Below, in pieces: positions 1 to 8,914 of a DNA stretch of 64,000 nucleotides. The translations under genes were made by a program, and so were the position numbers. The notes below the pieces were generated by a model. The model saw nothing but the letters and a program-made list of their open reading frames with translations. It did not search any database and was not told where the DNA came from. Every line of letters starts with the position of its first letter. Positions within the stretch are counted from its first letter, which is position 1. This stretch comes from Sulfuriferula plumbiphila (GTDB lineage: Bacteria; Pseudomonadota; Gammaproteobacteria; Burkholderiales; Sulfuriferulaceae), in the NCBI RefSeq assembly GCF_009938015.1, contig NZ_AP021884.1, forward strand, positions 3,388,775-3,452,774. The letters are read 5' to 3'.

Positions 1-1
1 G

Positions 2-952
2 CTGCACTTCAACACCGGCCGCCTGCGCGACCAGTGGCACGGCATGAGTCGCACCGGCATGGTGGCACGGCTGTTCAGTCATGTGGAAACACCGGTCTTA
101 TCCATGCACGCTGACGACATGGCGCGCCGCAGCCTCAAGAACGGCGACCTGGTGCGCGTGAAAAACCGGCGCGGCGAACTGCTGGTGCCGGTGGAAGCCA
201 GCGAAGACATGCGCGTGGGACAGGTATTCATGCCCATGCACTGGGGTGGGCGCTATATGAGCGGCTTCGGCGTCAACACCGTCACCGCCGACCAGCGCGA
301 CCCGGTGTCGCGCCAACCGGAACTCAAGCACGCCGTCGTGCAGGTGGAAAAAGCGCCGTTACCCTGGCACATGGCAGTGATGCGGCGCGATCACGCGGTG
401 GCGCGCATGTTGCGTATCCAGCCGCTGTTGGCGCGCTTCGATTACGCCAGCTGCGGCCTGTATGGCCGCGACAACAACCCGCTGCTGGTGCTGCGCGTGG
501 CGCACGGCACGCCGCTCTCGGCCGAGATGCTGGCGGAAATCGACACGCTCCTCGACATGCAGGACGAGGCCAGCATCATGCGCTACGACGATCCCCGGCG
601 CGGCATTTCCAAGCGCGTCATGGTGGAAGACGGGCGTGTGGTCGGCGTGCGCCTGACCGGGGAGACCGCGGCGCGCGACTGGCTGAAAGAAATGATGGCC
701 GAAGGGGCAGAAATCGCCCCGCTGCGCGCCTGGGTACTGGCACCGCTGGCAACGCCGCCAGTCGGCAGCAGCAGCCGTGGGTACATTGTCTGCAATTGTC
801 TCAATATCCCGGCAACCCAGATACTGGAAGCCGTGGCACAAGGCGCTGACTTACCTGTGCTGCAAGCCCGCCTCAAATGCGGCACGGAATGCGGCTCCTG
901 CGTGCCCGAACTCAGGCGCATGGTGTTGGCGCATAAACAGGAGGCTGCGTGA
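2..952 (+). CDS. nasA: Assimilatory nitrate reductase catalytic subunit, C-terminal part (5' end outside window)
   Basis: Partial gene that is open from the first bases of the window, so its start lies upstream. The first residues read LHFNTGRLRDQWHGMSRTG, the signature at the start of the molybdopterin-dinucleotide-binding domain of Nas/Nap-type molybdoenzymes. After that beta-barrel domain come a linker and a C-terminal BFD-like [2Fe-2S] module with CNC and CGTECGSC cysteines, typical of NasA. It reduces nitrate to nitrite in the cytoplasm. Its TGA overlaps the GTG of the next gene. The identity of the family is secure. The Mo ligand and N-terminal 4Fe-4S site cannot be checked here. Confidence 0.9.
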   Translation: MHFNTGRLRDQWHGMSRTGMVARLFSHVETPVLSMHADDMARRSLKNGDLVRVKNRRGELLVPVEASEDMRVGQVFMPMHWGGRYMSGFGVNTVTADQRDPVSRQPELKHAVVQVEKAPLPWHMAVMRRDHAVARMLRIQPLLARFDYASCGLYGRDNNPLLVLRVAHGTPLSAEMLAEIDTLLDMQDEASIMRYDDPRRGISKRVMVEDGRVVGVRLTGETAARDWLKEMMAEGAEIAPLRAWVLAPLATPPVGSSSRGYIVCNCLNIPATQILEAVAQGADLPVLQARLKCGTECGSCVPELRRMVLAHKQEAA

Positions 953-1932
953 GTTATTCCGCCATACTCAAGGAAATCGCCCGGGGTGTACACGGTGCAC
1001 GCGAACTGGCGCAGGAGGAGGCCGAACAATTGTACGGCGCCATGCTCGACGGTGGCGTACCGGAACTGGAACTGGGCGCGATCCTCATTGCCATGCGCAT
1101 GAAAGGCGAGTCGGCGAACGAGCTGCTCGGCTTTTATCAGGCGCTGGAGCGCCGTGTGTATCAGCTGGATGCGCCGGGCGGCGGGGTACGCCCGGTGGTG
1201 CTGCCCACTTACAACGGCGCGCGCCACCAGGCCAATCTGACGCCGTTACTGGCGTTGCTGCTGGTCAAGTTCGGTGTGCCAGTGCTGCTGCACGGCACGC
1301 TGGAAGGAGGTGGTCGGGTCGCCACCGCGTACATCCTGCGCGAACTGGGCATCCTGCCCTGCGCCAATGTGCGCCAGGCCAACGAGGCGTTGGCGCGTGA
1401 GCGCATCGCCTTCGTCCCCACTGCCGCGCTGTCGCCTGGACTGGCCAATCTGCTGGCATTGCGCAACCGCCTCGGCGTGCGTAATTCCGGCCATTCACTG
1501 GCCAAGATGATTGACCCGTTCGGCGGCGACAGCTTGCGTCTGGTAAGTGTATCGCACCCCGATTACCTGGAGAAAATGCGCGGTTTTTTTCAGGCCACCG
1601 GCGGACGTGCGCTACTGCTGCGGGGCACCGAAGGCGAAGCCTTCGCCAATCCGAAACGCCGTCCCGACCTGGAATATTTTGAAGACGGTGCGCAGCAAAT
1701 ATTGTTTGAGGCCGAAATCGGCCCGCTCAAAACCCTGCCCAGCCTGCCCGACACCATCGACGCACCCGCTACCGCCACCTGGATACGCGAAGCGATGTCA
1801 GGTCAGCATCCCGTACCGCTGCCCATGGTCAACCAGCTCGCCTGCTGCCTGTATGGCGCGGGCTACACCAGCGACATGAACCAGGCCAAGGCCATTGTTG
1901 CCATGGAGACCGCCAGCCTTGCTGCTGCCTGA
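949..1932 (+). CDS. ybiB: YbiB/TrpD2-type DNA-binding protein (anthranilate phosphoribosyltransferase fold)
   Basis: 327 aa. It has the helical N-terminal and glycosyltransferase-like C-terminal layout of the TrpD family. The motifs HGTLEGGGR, GVRNSGHSLAKMIDPF and LLLRGTEGEAF mark the YbiB/TrpD2 branch, which is known to bind nucleic acid rather than make tryptophan. The GTG start overlaps the nasA stop (GTGA), so translation is probably coupled to nasA. A ybiB relative beside nitrate or nitrite reductase genes recurs in betaproteobacteria as far as I recall, but its role there is unknown to me. The start is fixed by the overlap. Confidence 0.8.
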   Translation: MSYSAILKEIARGVHGARELAQEEAEQLYGAMLDGGVPELELGAILIAMRMKGESANELLGFYQALERRVYQLDAPGGGVRPVVLPTYNGARHQANLTPLLALLLVKFGVPVLLHGTLEGGGRVATAYILRELGILPCANVRQANEALARERIAFVPTAALSPGLANLLALRNRLGVRNSGHSLAKMIDPFGGDSLRLVSVSHPDYLEKMRGFFQATGGRALLLRGTEGEAFANPKRRPDLEYFEDGAQQILFEAEIGPLKTLPSLPDTIDAPATATWIREAMSGQHPVPLPMVNQLACCLYGAGYTSDMNQAKAIVAMETASLAAA

Positions 1933-2041
1933 TTTTAGTCTTTGTACCGCATTTGTTCCACCCAGCCGGCGGTGGCTAACTCTACTCCAACGGATATCGG
2001 TTTTTGAATCCAAACCCATCATGGTGCATGCAGTTTTATCT

Positions 2042-2058
2042 TGCACTGCCTGGGTGCA
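2042..2058 (+). promoter_or_regulatory. NtrC-type enhancer dyad upstream of cobA-nirBD
   Basis: TGCACTGCCTGGGTGCA is a perfect TGCAC-N7-GTGCA dyad, the NtrC binding consensus. A right half-site (GGTGCA, 2023-2028) lies about three helical turns upstream. The dyad is centred about 85 bp before the sigma-54 promoter at 2135, the usual enhancer distance. The rest of the 254-bp gap between ybiB and cobA is AT-rich and has no gene. Confidence 0.7.
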
Positions 2059-2134
2059 GACATCGCTTTGTGCGCGCCCTGATAATATCAGAATTGTTTA
2101 TTAAATACAGTTATTTATTTCATAATATATGATT

Positions 2135-2150
2135 AGGCACAAGTATTGCT
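2135..2150 (+). promoter_or_regulatory. Sigma-54 (-24/-12) promoter of cobA-nirBD
   Basis: AGGCACAAGTATTGCT matches the RpoN consensus tGGCACg-N4-TTGCt. The invariant GG (2136-2137) and GC (2148-2149) are exactly 10 bp apart. The expected start near 2160 gives a short leader of about 27 nt before the cobA ATG. Confidence 0.72.
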
Positions 2151-2186
2151 TTGTTATGTCTGACCCATTTGAAACAAGGCAACCCC

Positions 2187-2942
2187 ATGCAAACAGGCAA
2201 AGTTTATTTAATCGGCGCAGGCCCTGGCGACCCGGAGTTGCTGACGTTAAAAGCGGTACGCTTGCTGAGCACAGCAGACGTGGTGCTGGTGGACGATCTG
2301 GTGAACCGCGCGGTGCTCGACCACGCACACGGTGGCGCGCGCATCATCGAAGTCGGCAAGCGTGGCGGCTGCCAGTCCACGCCGCAGGCCTTTATCCATC
2401 GCCAGATGATTAGCGAGGCACGCGCCGGCAAGGTGGTCGCGCGGCTCAAGGGCGGCGACCCATTCATGTTTGGTCGCGGCGGCGAGGAAATTGAAGCCTT
2501 GCGCGCAGCGGGTATCCCTATAGAAGTGATCAGCGGCGTGACCTCGGGCATCGCCGCCCCGGCCGCGCTGGGCATCCCGGTCACCCATCGTGACTGGGCG
2601 CCCGGCGTGACCTTTGTCACCGGCCACACGCGCGACGGCAACAGTGTGAACTGGGCAGCGCTGGCAGCAGCACGCACCACACTGGTGATTTACATGGGCA
2701 TCAAAAACCTGCCGGATATCGTGGCGCAACTGCTGGCAGCGGGACTGCCCTCCACCACGCCCGCAGCTGTCATACAAAATGGCACACTTGCCCGGCAGCG
2801 CCAAATCAAGAGCAATTTAAGCAATTTGCCAGCCGCAACGCAGCAGGCTGGCATCGGCAGCCCGGCCATCATGGTGATTGGTGAAGTCGCCAGCCTGGCT
2901 CACCTTGAAACCTGTGCAGAGACTGCCGTCAAGGCAGCGTGA
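2187..2942 (+). CDS. cobA: Uroporphyrinogen-III C-methyltransferase (SUMT)
   Basis: 251 aa. It converts uroporphyrinogen III to precorrin-2 with two SAM molecules, the first step towards the siroheme of NirB. Visible family motifs are the N-terminal glycine loop VYLIGAGPGDPELLT, the GRGGEE region (RLKGGDPFMFGRGGEE) and PVTHRD. The length fits a stand-alone SUMT, without the CysG dehydrogenase/chelatase half, so another gene must oxidise precorrin-2. The ATG at 2187 is preferred because AAGG precedes it at a sensible distance. It is the first gene of the sigma-54-driven cobA-nirB-nirD unit. Confidence 0.93.
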   Translation: MQTGKVYLIGAGPGDPELLTLKAVRLLSTADVVLVDDLVNRAVLDHAHGGARIIEVGKRGGCQSTPQAFIHRQMISEARAGKVVARLKGGDPFMFGRGGEEIEALRAAGIPIEVISGVTSGIAAPAALGIPVTHRDWAPGVTFVTGHTRDGNSVNWAALAAARTTLVIYMGIKNLPDIVAQLLAAGLPSTTPAAVIQNGTLARQRQIKSNLSNLPAATQQAGIGSPAIMVIGEVASLAHLETCAETAVKAA

Positions 2943-2970
2943 TTCAGCTTAACCCTTGGAGTGTATTGCA

Positions 2971-5400
2971 ATGCAGAAAATGAAACTGGTCATGGTAGGC
3001 AACGGCATGGCGGGTGTGCGTACCCTGGAAGAATTGCTGAAACTGGCGCCGGATCTGTACGACATCACTGTGTTCGGCGCCGAGCCGCATGCCAACTATA
3101 ATCGCATTCTGCTGTCGCCGGTGCTGGCAGGCGAGCAGACCATTCAGGACATCATGCTGAACGATGTGGACTGGTACCGCGACAATGGCATCACCCTTCA
3201 TCTCAACAAGAGGATTACCCACATTGATCGCAAAAAGCGCGTGATCATGGCGGACGACGGCACCACAGCGGAATATGACCGGCTTATCCTCGCCACCGGC
3301 TCCAATCCTTTCATCCTGCCCATACCTGGCAATGATTTACCGGGGGTGATCGGCTACCGCGACATTGCCGACACCGATGCCATGATCGCAGCCGCCCAGA
3401 TGCATAAGCACGCGGTCGTGATCGGTGGCGGCCTGCTCGGCCTGGAGGCGGCCAACGGTCTGAAGCTGCGCGGCATGGACGTGTCGGTCGTGCATATCAA
3501 TGAATGGCTGATGGAACGCCAGCTGGACAAGGCCTCAGCCAAACTGCTGCAAAAAAACCTGGAAGACAGGGGACTGAAGTTTCTGCTGCAAAAACACACC
3601 GCAGAGCTGGTGCGCGGCGAATCCGGGCGCGTGGCAGCAGTAAAATTCAAGGATGGCGAAACCGTGCCCGCCGACCTGGTCGTGATGGCGGTGGGCATCC
3701 GCCCCAACACCGCGCTTGCGGAATCCGCAGGCATTTACTGCAATCGCGGCATCGTGGTGAACGACACCATGCAAACCTACGATCCGCGCATCTATGCCGT
3801 CGGCGAGTGCGTCAACCACCGCGGCACCGCCTACGGGCTGGTAGCGCCATTGTTTGAGATGGCCAAAGTTGCCGCCAATCACCTGGCCGAGTTCGGCATC
3901 GGACGCTACACCGGTTCGGTGACCTCGACCAAGCTCAAGGTCACCGGTATTGATCTGTTTTCTGCCGGCAATTTCACCGGCGGTGAGGATTGCGAGGAAA
4001 TCCTGCTATCCGACCCGGTAGGCGGCGTATACAAAAAGCTGGTGATCCGGGACAACAAGCTGGCCGGTGCGGTGATGTACGGCGACACCGTGGACGGCGC
4101 CTGGTATTTCCAGTTGCTGCGCGAAGGCCGCAACATTTCCGACATCCGCGACCATCTCATGTTCGGCCAGAGCCACGTCGGCGACCTCGGCCACACCGGC
4201 CACAACCGCGCCGCCGCGATGACCGACGAAATGGAAATCTGCGGCTGCAATGGCGTGTGCAAGGGCAGCATCGTCAAGGCGATCAAGGAAAAAGGCCTGT
4301 TCACGCTGGAGGACGTACGCAAGCACACCAAGGCCTCTTCTTCGTGCGGCTCCTGCACCGGGCTGGTGGAGCAATTGCTGGCCTCGGTGCTGGGCGGCGA
4401 CTATTCGGAAGCACCCAAAACCAAATCCATCTGCGGCTGCACCGACCACACCCATGCCGAGGCGCGCGCAGTCATCCGCGACAACAAATTGCTGTCCATT
4501 CCGGAAGTCATGGATTTTATGGACTGGCGCACGCCCAACGGCTGCTCCACCTGCCGTCCGGCATTGAACTACTACCTGATCTCCACCTGGCCCGGCGAGG
4601 CAGCGGACGACCCGCAGTCGCGCTTCATCAATGAACGCGCCCACGCCAACATCCAGAAGGACGGCACTTACTCGGTGATCCCGCGCATGTGGGGCGGCCA
4701 GACCAATTCCAGCGAGTTGCGCCGCATTGCTGACGTCGCCGACAAGTACGCCATCCCCACGATGAAAGTCACCGGCGGCCAGCGCATTGACCTGCTTGGG
4801 GTGAAAAAGGAAGACCTGCCGGGCGTGTGGGCCGACCTGGACATGCCCTGCGGGCATGCCTATGGCAAGGCGCTGCGCACAGTGAAGACCTGTGTCGGCA
4901 GCGAATGGTGCCGCTTCGGCGTGCAGGATTCCACCCAGCTCGGCGTGGATCTGGAAAAAGCGCTGTGGAAAATGTGGGCGCCGCACAAGGTCAAGCTGGC
5001 GGTATCCGGCTGCCCGCGCAACTGTGCCGAATCAGGCATCAAGGACGTCGGCATTATCGGTGTGGATTCCGGCTGGGAAATCTACATCGCCGGCAACGGC
5101 GGCATCAAGACCGAAGTCGCGCATTTCTTCGTCAAGGTGAAGACCCCCGAAGAGGTGATGGAATATACCACCGCCTTCCTCCAGCTCTACCGCGAGGAGG
5201 GCTTCTACCTGGAACGCACCGTGCATTACTTCAATCGCGTCGGCATGGATTACATCAGGCAGCGTGTGCTCGAAGACAGCGCCGGGCGTAAAGCGCTGCA
5301 TGCACGTATGATATTTGCGCTGCAGGTGGAAAAAGACCCGTGGGTAGAACGCGCCAGGGAAGGCGTTCTGAAACACGAATTCGAAATGCTGACGGTTTAA
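2971..5400 (+). CDS. nirB: Assimilatory nitrite reductase [NAD(P)H], large subunit
   Basis: 809 aa. It reduces nitrite to ammonium with six electrons from NAD(P)H. Order of domains: an FAD/NAD(P)H oxidoreductase region (about 1-380, VVIGGGLLGLEAANGL), two BFD-like [2Fe-2S] segments (CGCNGVCKGS with SSCGSCTG; CGCTDHTH with NGCSTCRP), a ferredoxin-like half domain, then the siroheme/4Fe-4S domain with TCVGSEWCRFG and SGCPRNCAESG. Start 2971 is chosen because GGAG at 2958-2961 fits it; a TTG 15 bp upstream is in frame but overlaps that site. It lies 28 bp after cobA, which supplies its cofactor pathway. Confidence 0.96.
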   Translation: MQKMKLVMVGNGMAGVRTLEELLKLAPDLYDITVFGAEPHANYNRILLSPVLAGEQTIQDIMLNDVDWYRDNGITLHLNKRITHIDRKKRVIMADDGTTAEYDRLILATGSNPFILPIPGNDLPGVIGYRDIADTDAMIAAAQMHKHAVVIGGGLLGLEAANGLKLRGMDVSVVHINEWLMERQLDKASAKLLQKNLEDRGLKFLLQKHTAELVRGESGRVAAVKFKDGETVPADLVVMAVGIRPNTALAESAGIYCNRGIVVNDTMQTYDPRIYAVGECVNHRGTAYGLVAPLFEMAKVAANHLAEFGIGRYTGSVTSTKLKVTGIDLFSAGNFTGGEDCEEILLSDPVGGVYKKLVIRDNKLAGAVMYGDTVDGAWYFQLLREGRNISDIRDHLMFGQSHVGDLGHTGHNRAAAMTDEMEICGCNGVCKGSIVKAIKEKGLFTLEDVRKHTKASSSCGSCTGLVEQLLASVLGGDYSEAPKTKSICGCTDHTHAEARAVIRDNKLLSIPEVMDFMDWRTPNGCSTCRPALNYYLISTWPGEAADDPQSRFINERAHANIQKDGTYSVIPRMWGGQTNSSELRRIADVADKYAIPTMKVTGGQRIDLLGVKKEDLPGVWADLDMPCGHAYGKALRTVKTCVGSEWCRFGVQDSTQLGVDLEKALWKMWAPHKVKLAVSGCPRNCAESGIKDVGIIGVDSGWEIYIAGNGGIKTEVAHFFVKVKTPEEVMEYTTAFLQLYREEGFYLERTVHYFNRVGMDYIRQRVLEDSAGRKALHARMIFALQVEKDPWVERAREGVLKHEFEMLTV

Positions 5401-5407
5401 ACCTTTA

Positions 5408-5472
5408 GCCACAGAGAAGCACAGAGGAAACCGGGTGAGCGTCCTCTCTGTGGCCTCTGTGTGCTCTGTGGC
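5408..5472 (+). repeat. CACAGAG-type intergenic hairpin element (nirB-nirD gap)
   Basis: Arm 1, GCCACAGAGAAGCACAGAGG (5408-5427), is the near-perfect reverse complement of CCTCTGTGTGCTCTGTGGC (5454-5472). The loop also contains CTCTCTGTGG, so alternative pairings exist. It resembles the CACAGAG/CACGGAG palindromes scattered between genes in many proteobacteria. A related copy lies at 37451-37560. It sits inside the nirBD transcript and could affect mRNA stability or the ratio of the two subunits. Confidence 0.75.
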
Positions 5473-5496
5473 AATACATGAAGTGAAGGAAACAAC

Positions 5497-5835
5497 ATGA
5501 GCGAATGGAAAAAAATCTGCACGCTGGGCGAAATTCCCAGCCTCGGCGCACGTGTGGTGAAATCGGCGCAGGGCGACATCGCCATCTTCCGTACCGCCCG
5601 TGATGAAGTGTTCGCCCTGCATGATCACTGCCCGCACAAGGGCGGCCCGCTGTCACAAGGCATCGTCGCCGGAAAAACCGTGACCTGCCCGCTGCACGGC
5701 TGGAAAATCGGCCTGGACAGCGGCGCGGCCGAGGCGCCAGACGAAGGGCATGCGCCTTGTCTGCATGTGAAGGTGGACGAGAGGGGTGAGGTGTGGCTGG
5801 ACCTGAAGCCCGTCGCCACCCCGTGTATTGCATGA
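5497..5835 (+). CDS. nirD: Nitrite reductase small subunit (Rieske-type)
   Basis: 112 aa, the usual NirD length. The Rieske-like fold is seen in DHCPHKGGPLSQG and VTCPLHGWKI, giving the CxH...CxxH arrangement of true Rieske [2Fe-2S] centres. Some NirD proteins lack these ligands; this one keeps them. It partners NirB in NADH-nitrite reductase. GAAGGAAAC precedes the ATG. It follows nirB after 96 bp containing a palindromic element. Confidence 0.93.
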   Translation: MSEWKKICTLGEIPSLGARVVKSAQGDIAIFRTARDEVFALHDHCPHKGGPLSQGIVAGKTVTCPLHGWKIGLDSGAAEAPDEGHAPCLHVKVDERGEVWLDLKPVATPCIA

Positions 5836-5845
5836 GTAGCACTCC

Positions 5846-6796
5846 ATGAGCGGCATGAGCTATCTCGCCGTCATCGAGCGTTACCATCAGTATCGCGATG
5901 CGTTGAGTGAATTGCTCTCCTCCATCCTCACCGGCATGGGAGATGTGCAGTTGCTGGTGGACGACGCAGCGCGCGTCAAGGCACTGAATTGCGTGGTCAG
6001 GCATTATCCGTTTGTCGAACTGCTCTATTTGCTGGACAGTGCCGGCCGCCAGGCCACCACCAATATTGCGGCGGGCAATGCGGCAGGCAGCGACAGCAGC
6101 GGCATGGGACGCGACCGCAGTATGCGTCCCTATTATCAGCTCGCCCGGACCAGCAGCGGCGTAGTGATTACACCACCGTATCTGTCCAGCGCCAGTAATT
6201 TGCTGTGCGTGTCGGCCGCACTGCCGCTTACCGACCCGACCAGCGGCGCGCGCATGATTGTGGTGCTGGATATCGATCTGAGCAGCGCGATTGAATTCAT
6301 GATGGGTGACCACGCCCGGCGCCGTTTCCAGCCCGCCTTCAAAACCATATACAGCGTCATTGTGCTGGGCCTGGTTGCCGTAGCCGGGGTATTGCTCTAC
6401 GCTGCCTTTGCGGAATTGCTGGCCTTGCCCGCGATGAGTAACGACCCCGCCGCGCTGCATCTGAAACCGTTCAGCGTGATTATTTTCCTGACCCTGGCGC
6501 TGGCCATTTTCGACCTGGGCAAAACCATCCTCGAAGAGGAAGTCCTGATGCACAAGGATATTTTCCGCCACAGTTCCACGCGTCGCACCATCACCCGCTT
6601 CATCGCCGCGATATTGATTGCCGTGTCCATCGAAGCGCTGCTGCTGATGTTCAAATCCGCCCTTGGCGTAACGCATGAAATGGGCGAAGCAGTGTGGATG
6701 ATGTTTGCCGCCGTCGGCCTGCTGGTAGGACTGGGCCTGTATGTCTACCTGGGGGCACACGCCGAAGCCTTGCTCACGCAGGTGCCCAAACGATGA
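5846..6796 (+). CDS. Membrane protein with extracytoplasmic PDC-like sensor domain, function unknown
   Basis: 316 aa. Residues about 1-160 resemble a PDC/Cache sensor fold: FVELLYLLDSAGRQATTNI, then GMGRDRSMRPYYQLART, then SGARMIVVLDIDLSS. Three to four hydrophobic segments follow (about 166-190, 210-230, 250-270, 280-305). No kinase, GGDEF, EAL or methyl-accepting output domain is visible, and no clear N-terminal anchor precedes the sensor part. It lies 10 bp after nirD and overlaps cbiX by ATGA, so it is embedded in the nitrite-reduction operon. A role in sensing nitrate or nitrite is only a guess. Confidence 0.7.
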   Translation: MSGMSYLAVIERYHQYRDALSELLSSILTGMGDVQLLVDDAARVKALNCVVRHYPFVELLYLLDSAGRQATTNIAAGNAAGSDSSGMGRDRSMRPYYQLARTSSGVVITPPYLSSASNLLCVSAALPLTDPTSGARMIVVLDIDLSSAIEFMMGDHARRRFQPAFKTIYSVIVLGLVAVAGVLLYAAFAELLALPAMSNDPAALHLKPFSVIIFLTLALAIFDLGKTILEEEVLMHKDIFRHSSTRRTITRFIAAILIAVSIEALLLMFKSALGVTHEMGEAVWMMFAAVGLLVGLGLYVYLGAHAEALLTQVPKR

Positions 6797-7161
6797 ACGG
6801 TCTGGTGCTGTTCGCGCATGGCGCGCGCGATCCGCAATGGGCGGCACCGTTCCAGCGCCTTGCCGAACTGGCCACCATCCAGCGTCCGGGCTGGCAGGTA
6901 AGCGTGGCCTACCTGGAACTGATGACCCCCAGCCTGGCAGAGGCCGTTGCTGCGCAAGTCGAAGCGGGTGCCAGCCATGTCACCGTAGCGCCGCTGTTTC
7001 TTGGTCCCGGCGGCCACCTGTGCCGCGATTTCCCAGTCCTGATGGACAAACTGCGCGCACGTTATCCCAGTGTTGGCTTTGACACCCTGCCGGCACTTGG
7101 AGAGAGCGAAACGCTGCTGGCCGCCATTGCTGCCTGGCTGGTGGCGTCGCTGCCGGGTTGA
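6793..7161 (+). CDS. cbiX: CbiX/SirB-type sirohydrochlorin chelatase
   Basis: 122 aa, the short single-domain CbiX form. The N-terminal LVLFAHGARDPQW carries the metal-binding His, and a second His is in VAPLFLGPGGHLCRD. In this setting it most likely inserts Fe2+ into sirohydrochlorin to make siroheme for NirB; cobalt chelation is the alternative. The ATG at 6793 overlaps the preceding stop (ATGA) and starts the conserved sequence, so the longer upstream frame is not used. Confidence 0.85.
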   Translation: MNGLVLFAHGARDPQWAAPFQRLAELATIQRPGWQVSVAYLELMTPSLAEAVAAQVEAGASHVTVAPLFLGPGGHLCRDFPVLMDKLRARYPSVGFDTLPALGESETLLAAIAAWLVASLPG

Positions 7162-7591
7162 CGCGGTTGAGAAATATTGTTTTTCTCCTCGGGTGATCTG
7201 GAAAAGCTATCCATACGTTGTTTTGACGAGTTGGGCGAAGCGTCGTCCATCCCTGCAATGCGCTTCGTCAATTTTTCCTTCTGGGGCAAAGAGTTGACGA
7301 ACAAGGTGTTTTGACCCGGTTTACCCCGCGCATGCGTACGGCTGATGGGATTCCCGGATACCTGCCGGATCACAAAACCCCGTCTCTGCCAGGAAAAACC
7401 GGTGCAACGATGAATTCCAAACCCTACCAGAAATAACGTCATTTCAAATTGTGTGGCGCCTCACCGGTTCGGTGCACCGCTACTCGCTTACGCACCAAGC
7501 AGAGGCGCGATTGCCCGTTTTGCCTGGACGGACTCTCAAAGACCCATAAATATCCTTTTATAAACAGTGTCATGCATATCTTTTAAATACC
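7162..7591. other. Gene-free upstream region of narK
   Basis: About 430 bp without a convincing gene on either strand. The visible content is regulatory: an NtrC-like dyad at 7460-7476, a weaker one at 7491-7507, and AT-rich DNA before the sigma-54 promoter at 7592. I saw no terminator with a clear U-run after cbiX. Confidence 0.6.
7460..7476 (+). promoter_or_regulatory. NtrC-like dyad upstream of narK
   Basis: CTCACCGGTTCGGTGCA has a perfect right half (GTGCA) and a 3/5 left half of TGCAC-N7-GTGCA. A weaker second candidate starts 31 bp downstream (7491-7507, CGCAC left half). They lie roughly 90-130 bp before the sigma-54 element, as expected for tandem NtrC enhancers. Confidence 0.5.
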
Positions 7592-7607
7592 TGGCACGCG
7601 CATTGCA
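7592..7607 (+). promoter_or_regulatory. Sigma-54 (-24/-12) promoter of narK
   Basis: TGGCACGCGCATTGCA is a full match to the RpoN consensus TGGCACG-N4-TTGCA, with GG and GC separated by 10 bp. The predicted leader to the narK ATG is about 60 nt. It contains a CCGGCG-N10-CGCCGG hairpin (7623-7644) that might be a target for the ANTAR protein NasT; this is not proven. Confidence 0.85.
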
Positions 7608-7677
7608 TCAGATGTCTGCTGACCGGCGGCCCGTGGGACGCCGGATTTAAAATGACCGTTACCGCAGGAAGCTGAAA

Positions 7678-8889
7678 ATGGATAAATCATTCTGGAAAGC
7701 CGGGCATCCGCCCACGCTGCTTGCCGCATTTTTGTATTTTGACCTGTCATTCATGGTGTGGGTGATGCTGGGCCCGCTTGGCGTGCAGATCGCTAATGAC
7801 ATGGGGCTGGACGCCGCGCAAAAAGGCATCATGGTGGCCACGCCGATCCTGGCCGGCGCGCTGTTGCGCATTGTCATGGGAGTGCTGGTGGATCACCTCA
7901 AGCCCAAAAAGGCCGGCTTGATCGGTCAGCTTATCGTGGTTGGCGCATTGGGCTGGGCATGGCTGGGCGGTATCCATAGCTTCCAGCAGGTGTTGATTCT
8001 GGGTATGTTGCTGGGCTTTGCCGGGGCGTCGTTTGCGGTGGCATTGCCACTGGCTTCGCGCTGGTATCCGCCGCAGCATCAGGGTACCGCGCTGGGCATT
8101 GCCGGGGCGGGCAACTCCGGCACCGTACTGGCGGCTCTGTTCGCACCGGGCCTGGCGGTGGCGTTCGGCTGGAACAGCGTGTTCGGCCTGGCGCTGATTC
8201 CGCTGGGCGTGGCGCTGGCAGTGTATCTGCTGTTTGCCAAGGACAGTCCGGAATGCCCCCCCGCCAAATCCATGGCGGAATATCTGCACGTGTTGCGTGA
8301 CAAAGACGCATGGTGGTTCATGTTCTTCTATAGCGTCACCTTCGGCGGTTTTGTCGGGCTGGCGTCCAGCCTCACCATCTATTTCAACACGCAGTACGGT
8401 CTGTCACCGGTCACGGCGGGCTATTTCACCGCTGCCTGCGTGTTCGCCGGCTCACTGGTACGCCCCATCGGCGGCATATTGGCGGATCGCATCGGCGGCA
8501 TCCGCAGTCTGCTCATCATGTATACCCTGGCGGCGCTGTTCCTGCTGGCGGTAAGTGTGGGCATGCCCACGCCGATTCTGGCGCTGGCGGTAATCGTGCC
8601 GGCAATGCTGGCACTGGGCATGGGCAACGGCGCAGTGTTCCAGCTGGTACCGCAACGCTTCCGCCGCGAAATCGGCGTAATGACCGGCCTGGTCGGCATG
8701 GCAGGCGGCGTGGGTGGGTTCTATCTTGCTTCCAGTCTGGGCTATTCACGCCAGCTCACCGGCAGCTATCAGACTGGCTTCATCATTTTTGCGTGTCTGG
8801 CACTGGTGGCCCTGGTCGGGCTCGTCAAGGTCAAAACCCGCTGGCGCACCACCTGGGGGGCGCCAGGCGTGGCAGGGGCGCGTATTTAA
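7678..8889 (+). CDS. narK: Nitrate/nitrite MFS transporter, NarK/NasA family
   Basis: 403 aa with about 12 hydrophobic segments, the standard size for single-domain nitrate/nitrite porters. The glycine-rich nitrate signatures are visible in GFAGASFAVALPLASRWYP with GIAGAGNSGTV, and again in GNGAVFQLVPQRF with GMAGGVGGFYL. The substrate-binding Arg of each half is present (ALLRIVMGVLVD; SLVRPIGGILAD). AGGAAG precedes the ATG. Transcribed from the sigma-54 promoter at 7592, it is an inner-membrane route for nitrate uptake or nitrite exchange beside the ABC system downstream. Its original link to the kinase-nasT genes is broken by the insertion sequence that follows. Confidence 0.93.
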   Translation: MDKSFWKAGHPPTLLAAFLYFDLSFMVWVMLGPLGVQIANDMGLDAAQKGIMVATPILAGALLRIVMGVLVDHLKPKKAGLIGQLIVVGALGWAWLGGIHSFQQVLILGMLLGFAGASFAVALPLASRWYPPQHQGTALGIAGAGNSGTVLAALFAPGLAVAFGWNSVFGLALIPLGVALAVYLLFAKDSPECPPAKSMAEYLHVLRDKDAWWFMFFYSVTFGGFVGLASSLTIYFNTQYGLSPVTAGYFTAACVFAGSLVRPIGGILADRIGGIRSLLIMYTLAALFLLAVSVGMPTPILALAVIVPAMLALGMGNGAVFQLVPQRFRREIGVMTGLVGMAGGVGGFYLASSLGYSRQLTGSYQTGFIIFACLALVALVGLVKVKTRWRTTWGAPGVAGARI

Positions 8890-8914
8890 GCATTAAAATC
8901 AGGCGCAGGATTAA

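Noticed and set aside
7162..7677. A small gene in the long gap before narK
   Set aside because: Short frames exist on both strands but none has a good ribosome-binding site, a recognisable domain or a consistent codon pattern; regulatory elements explain the DNA better.
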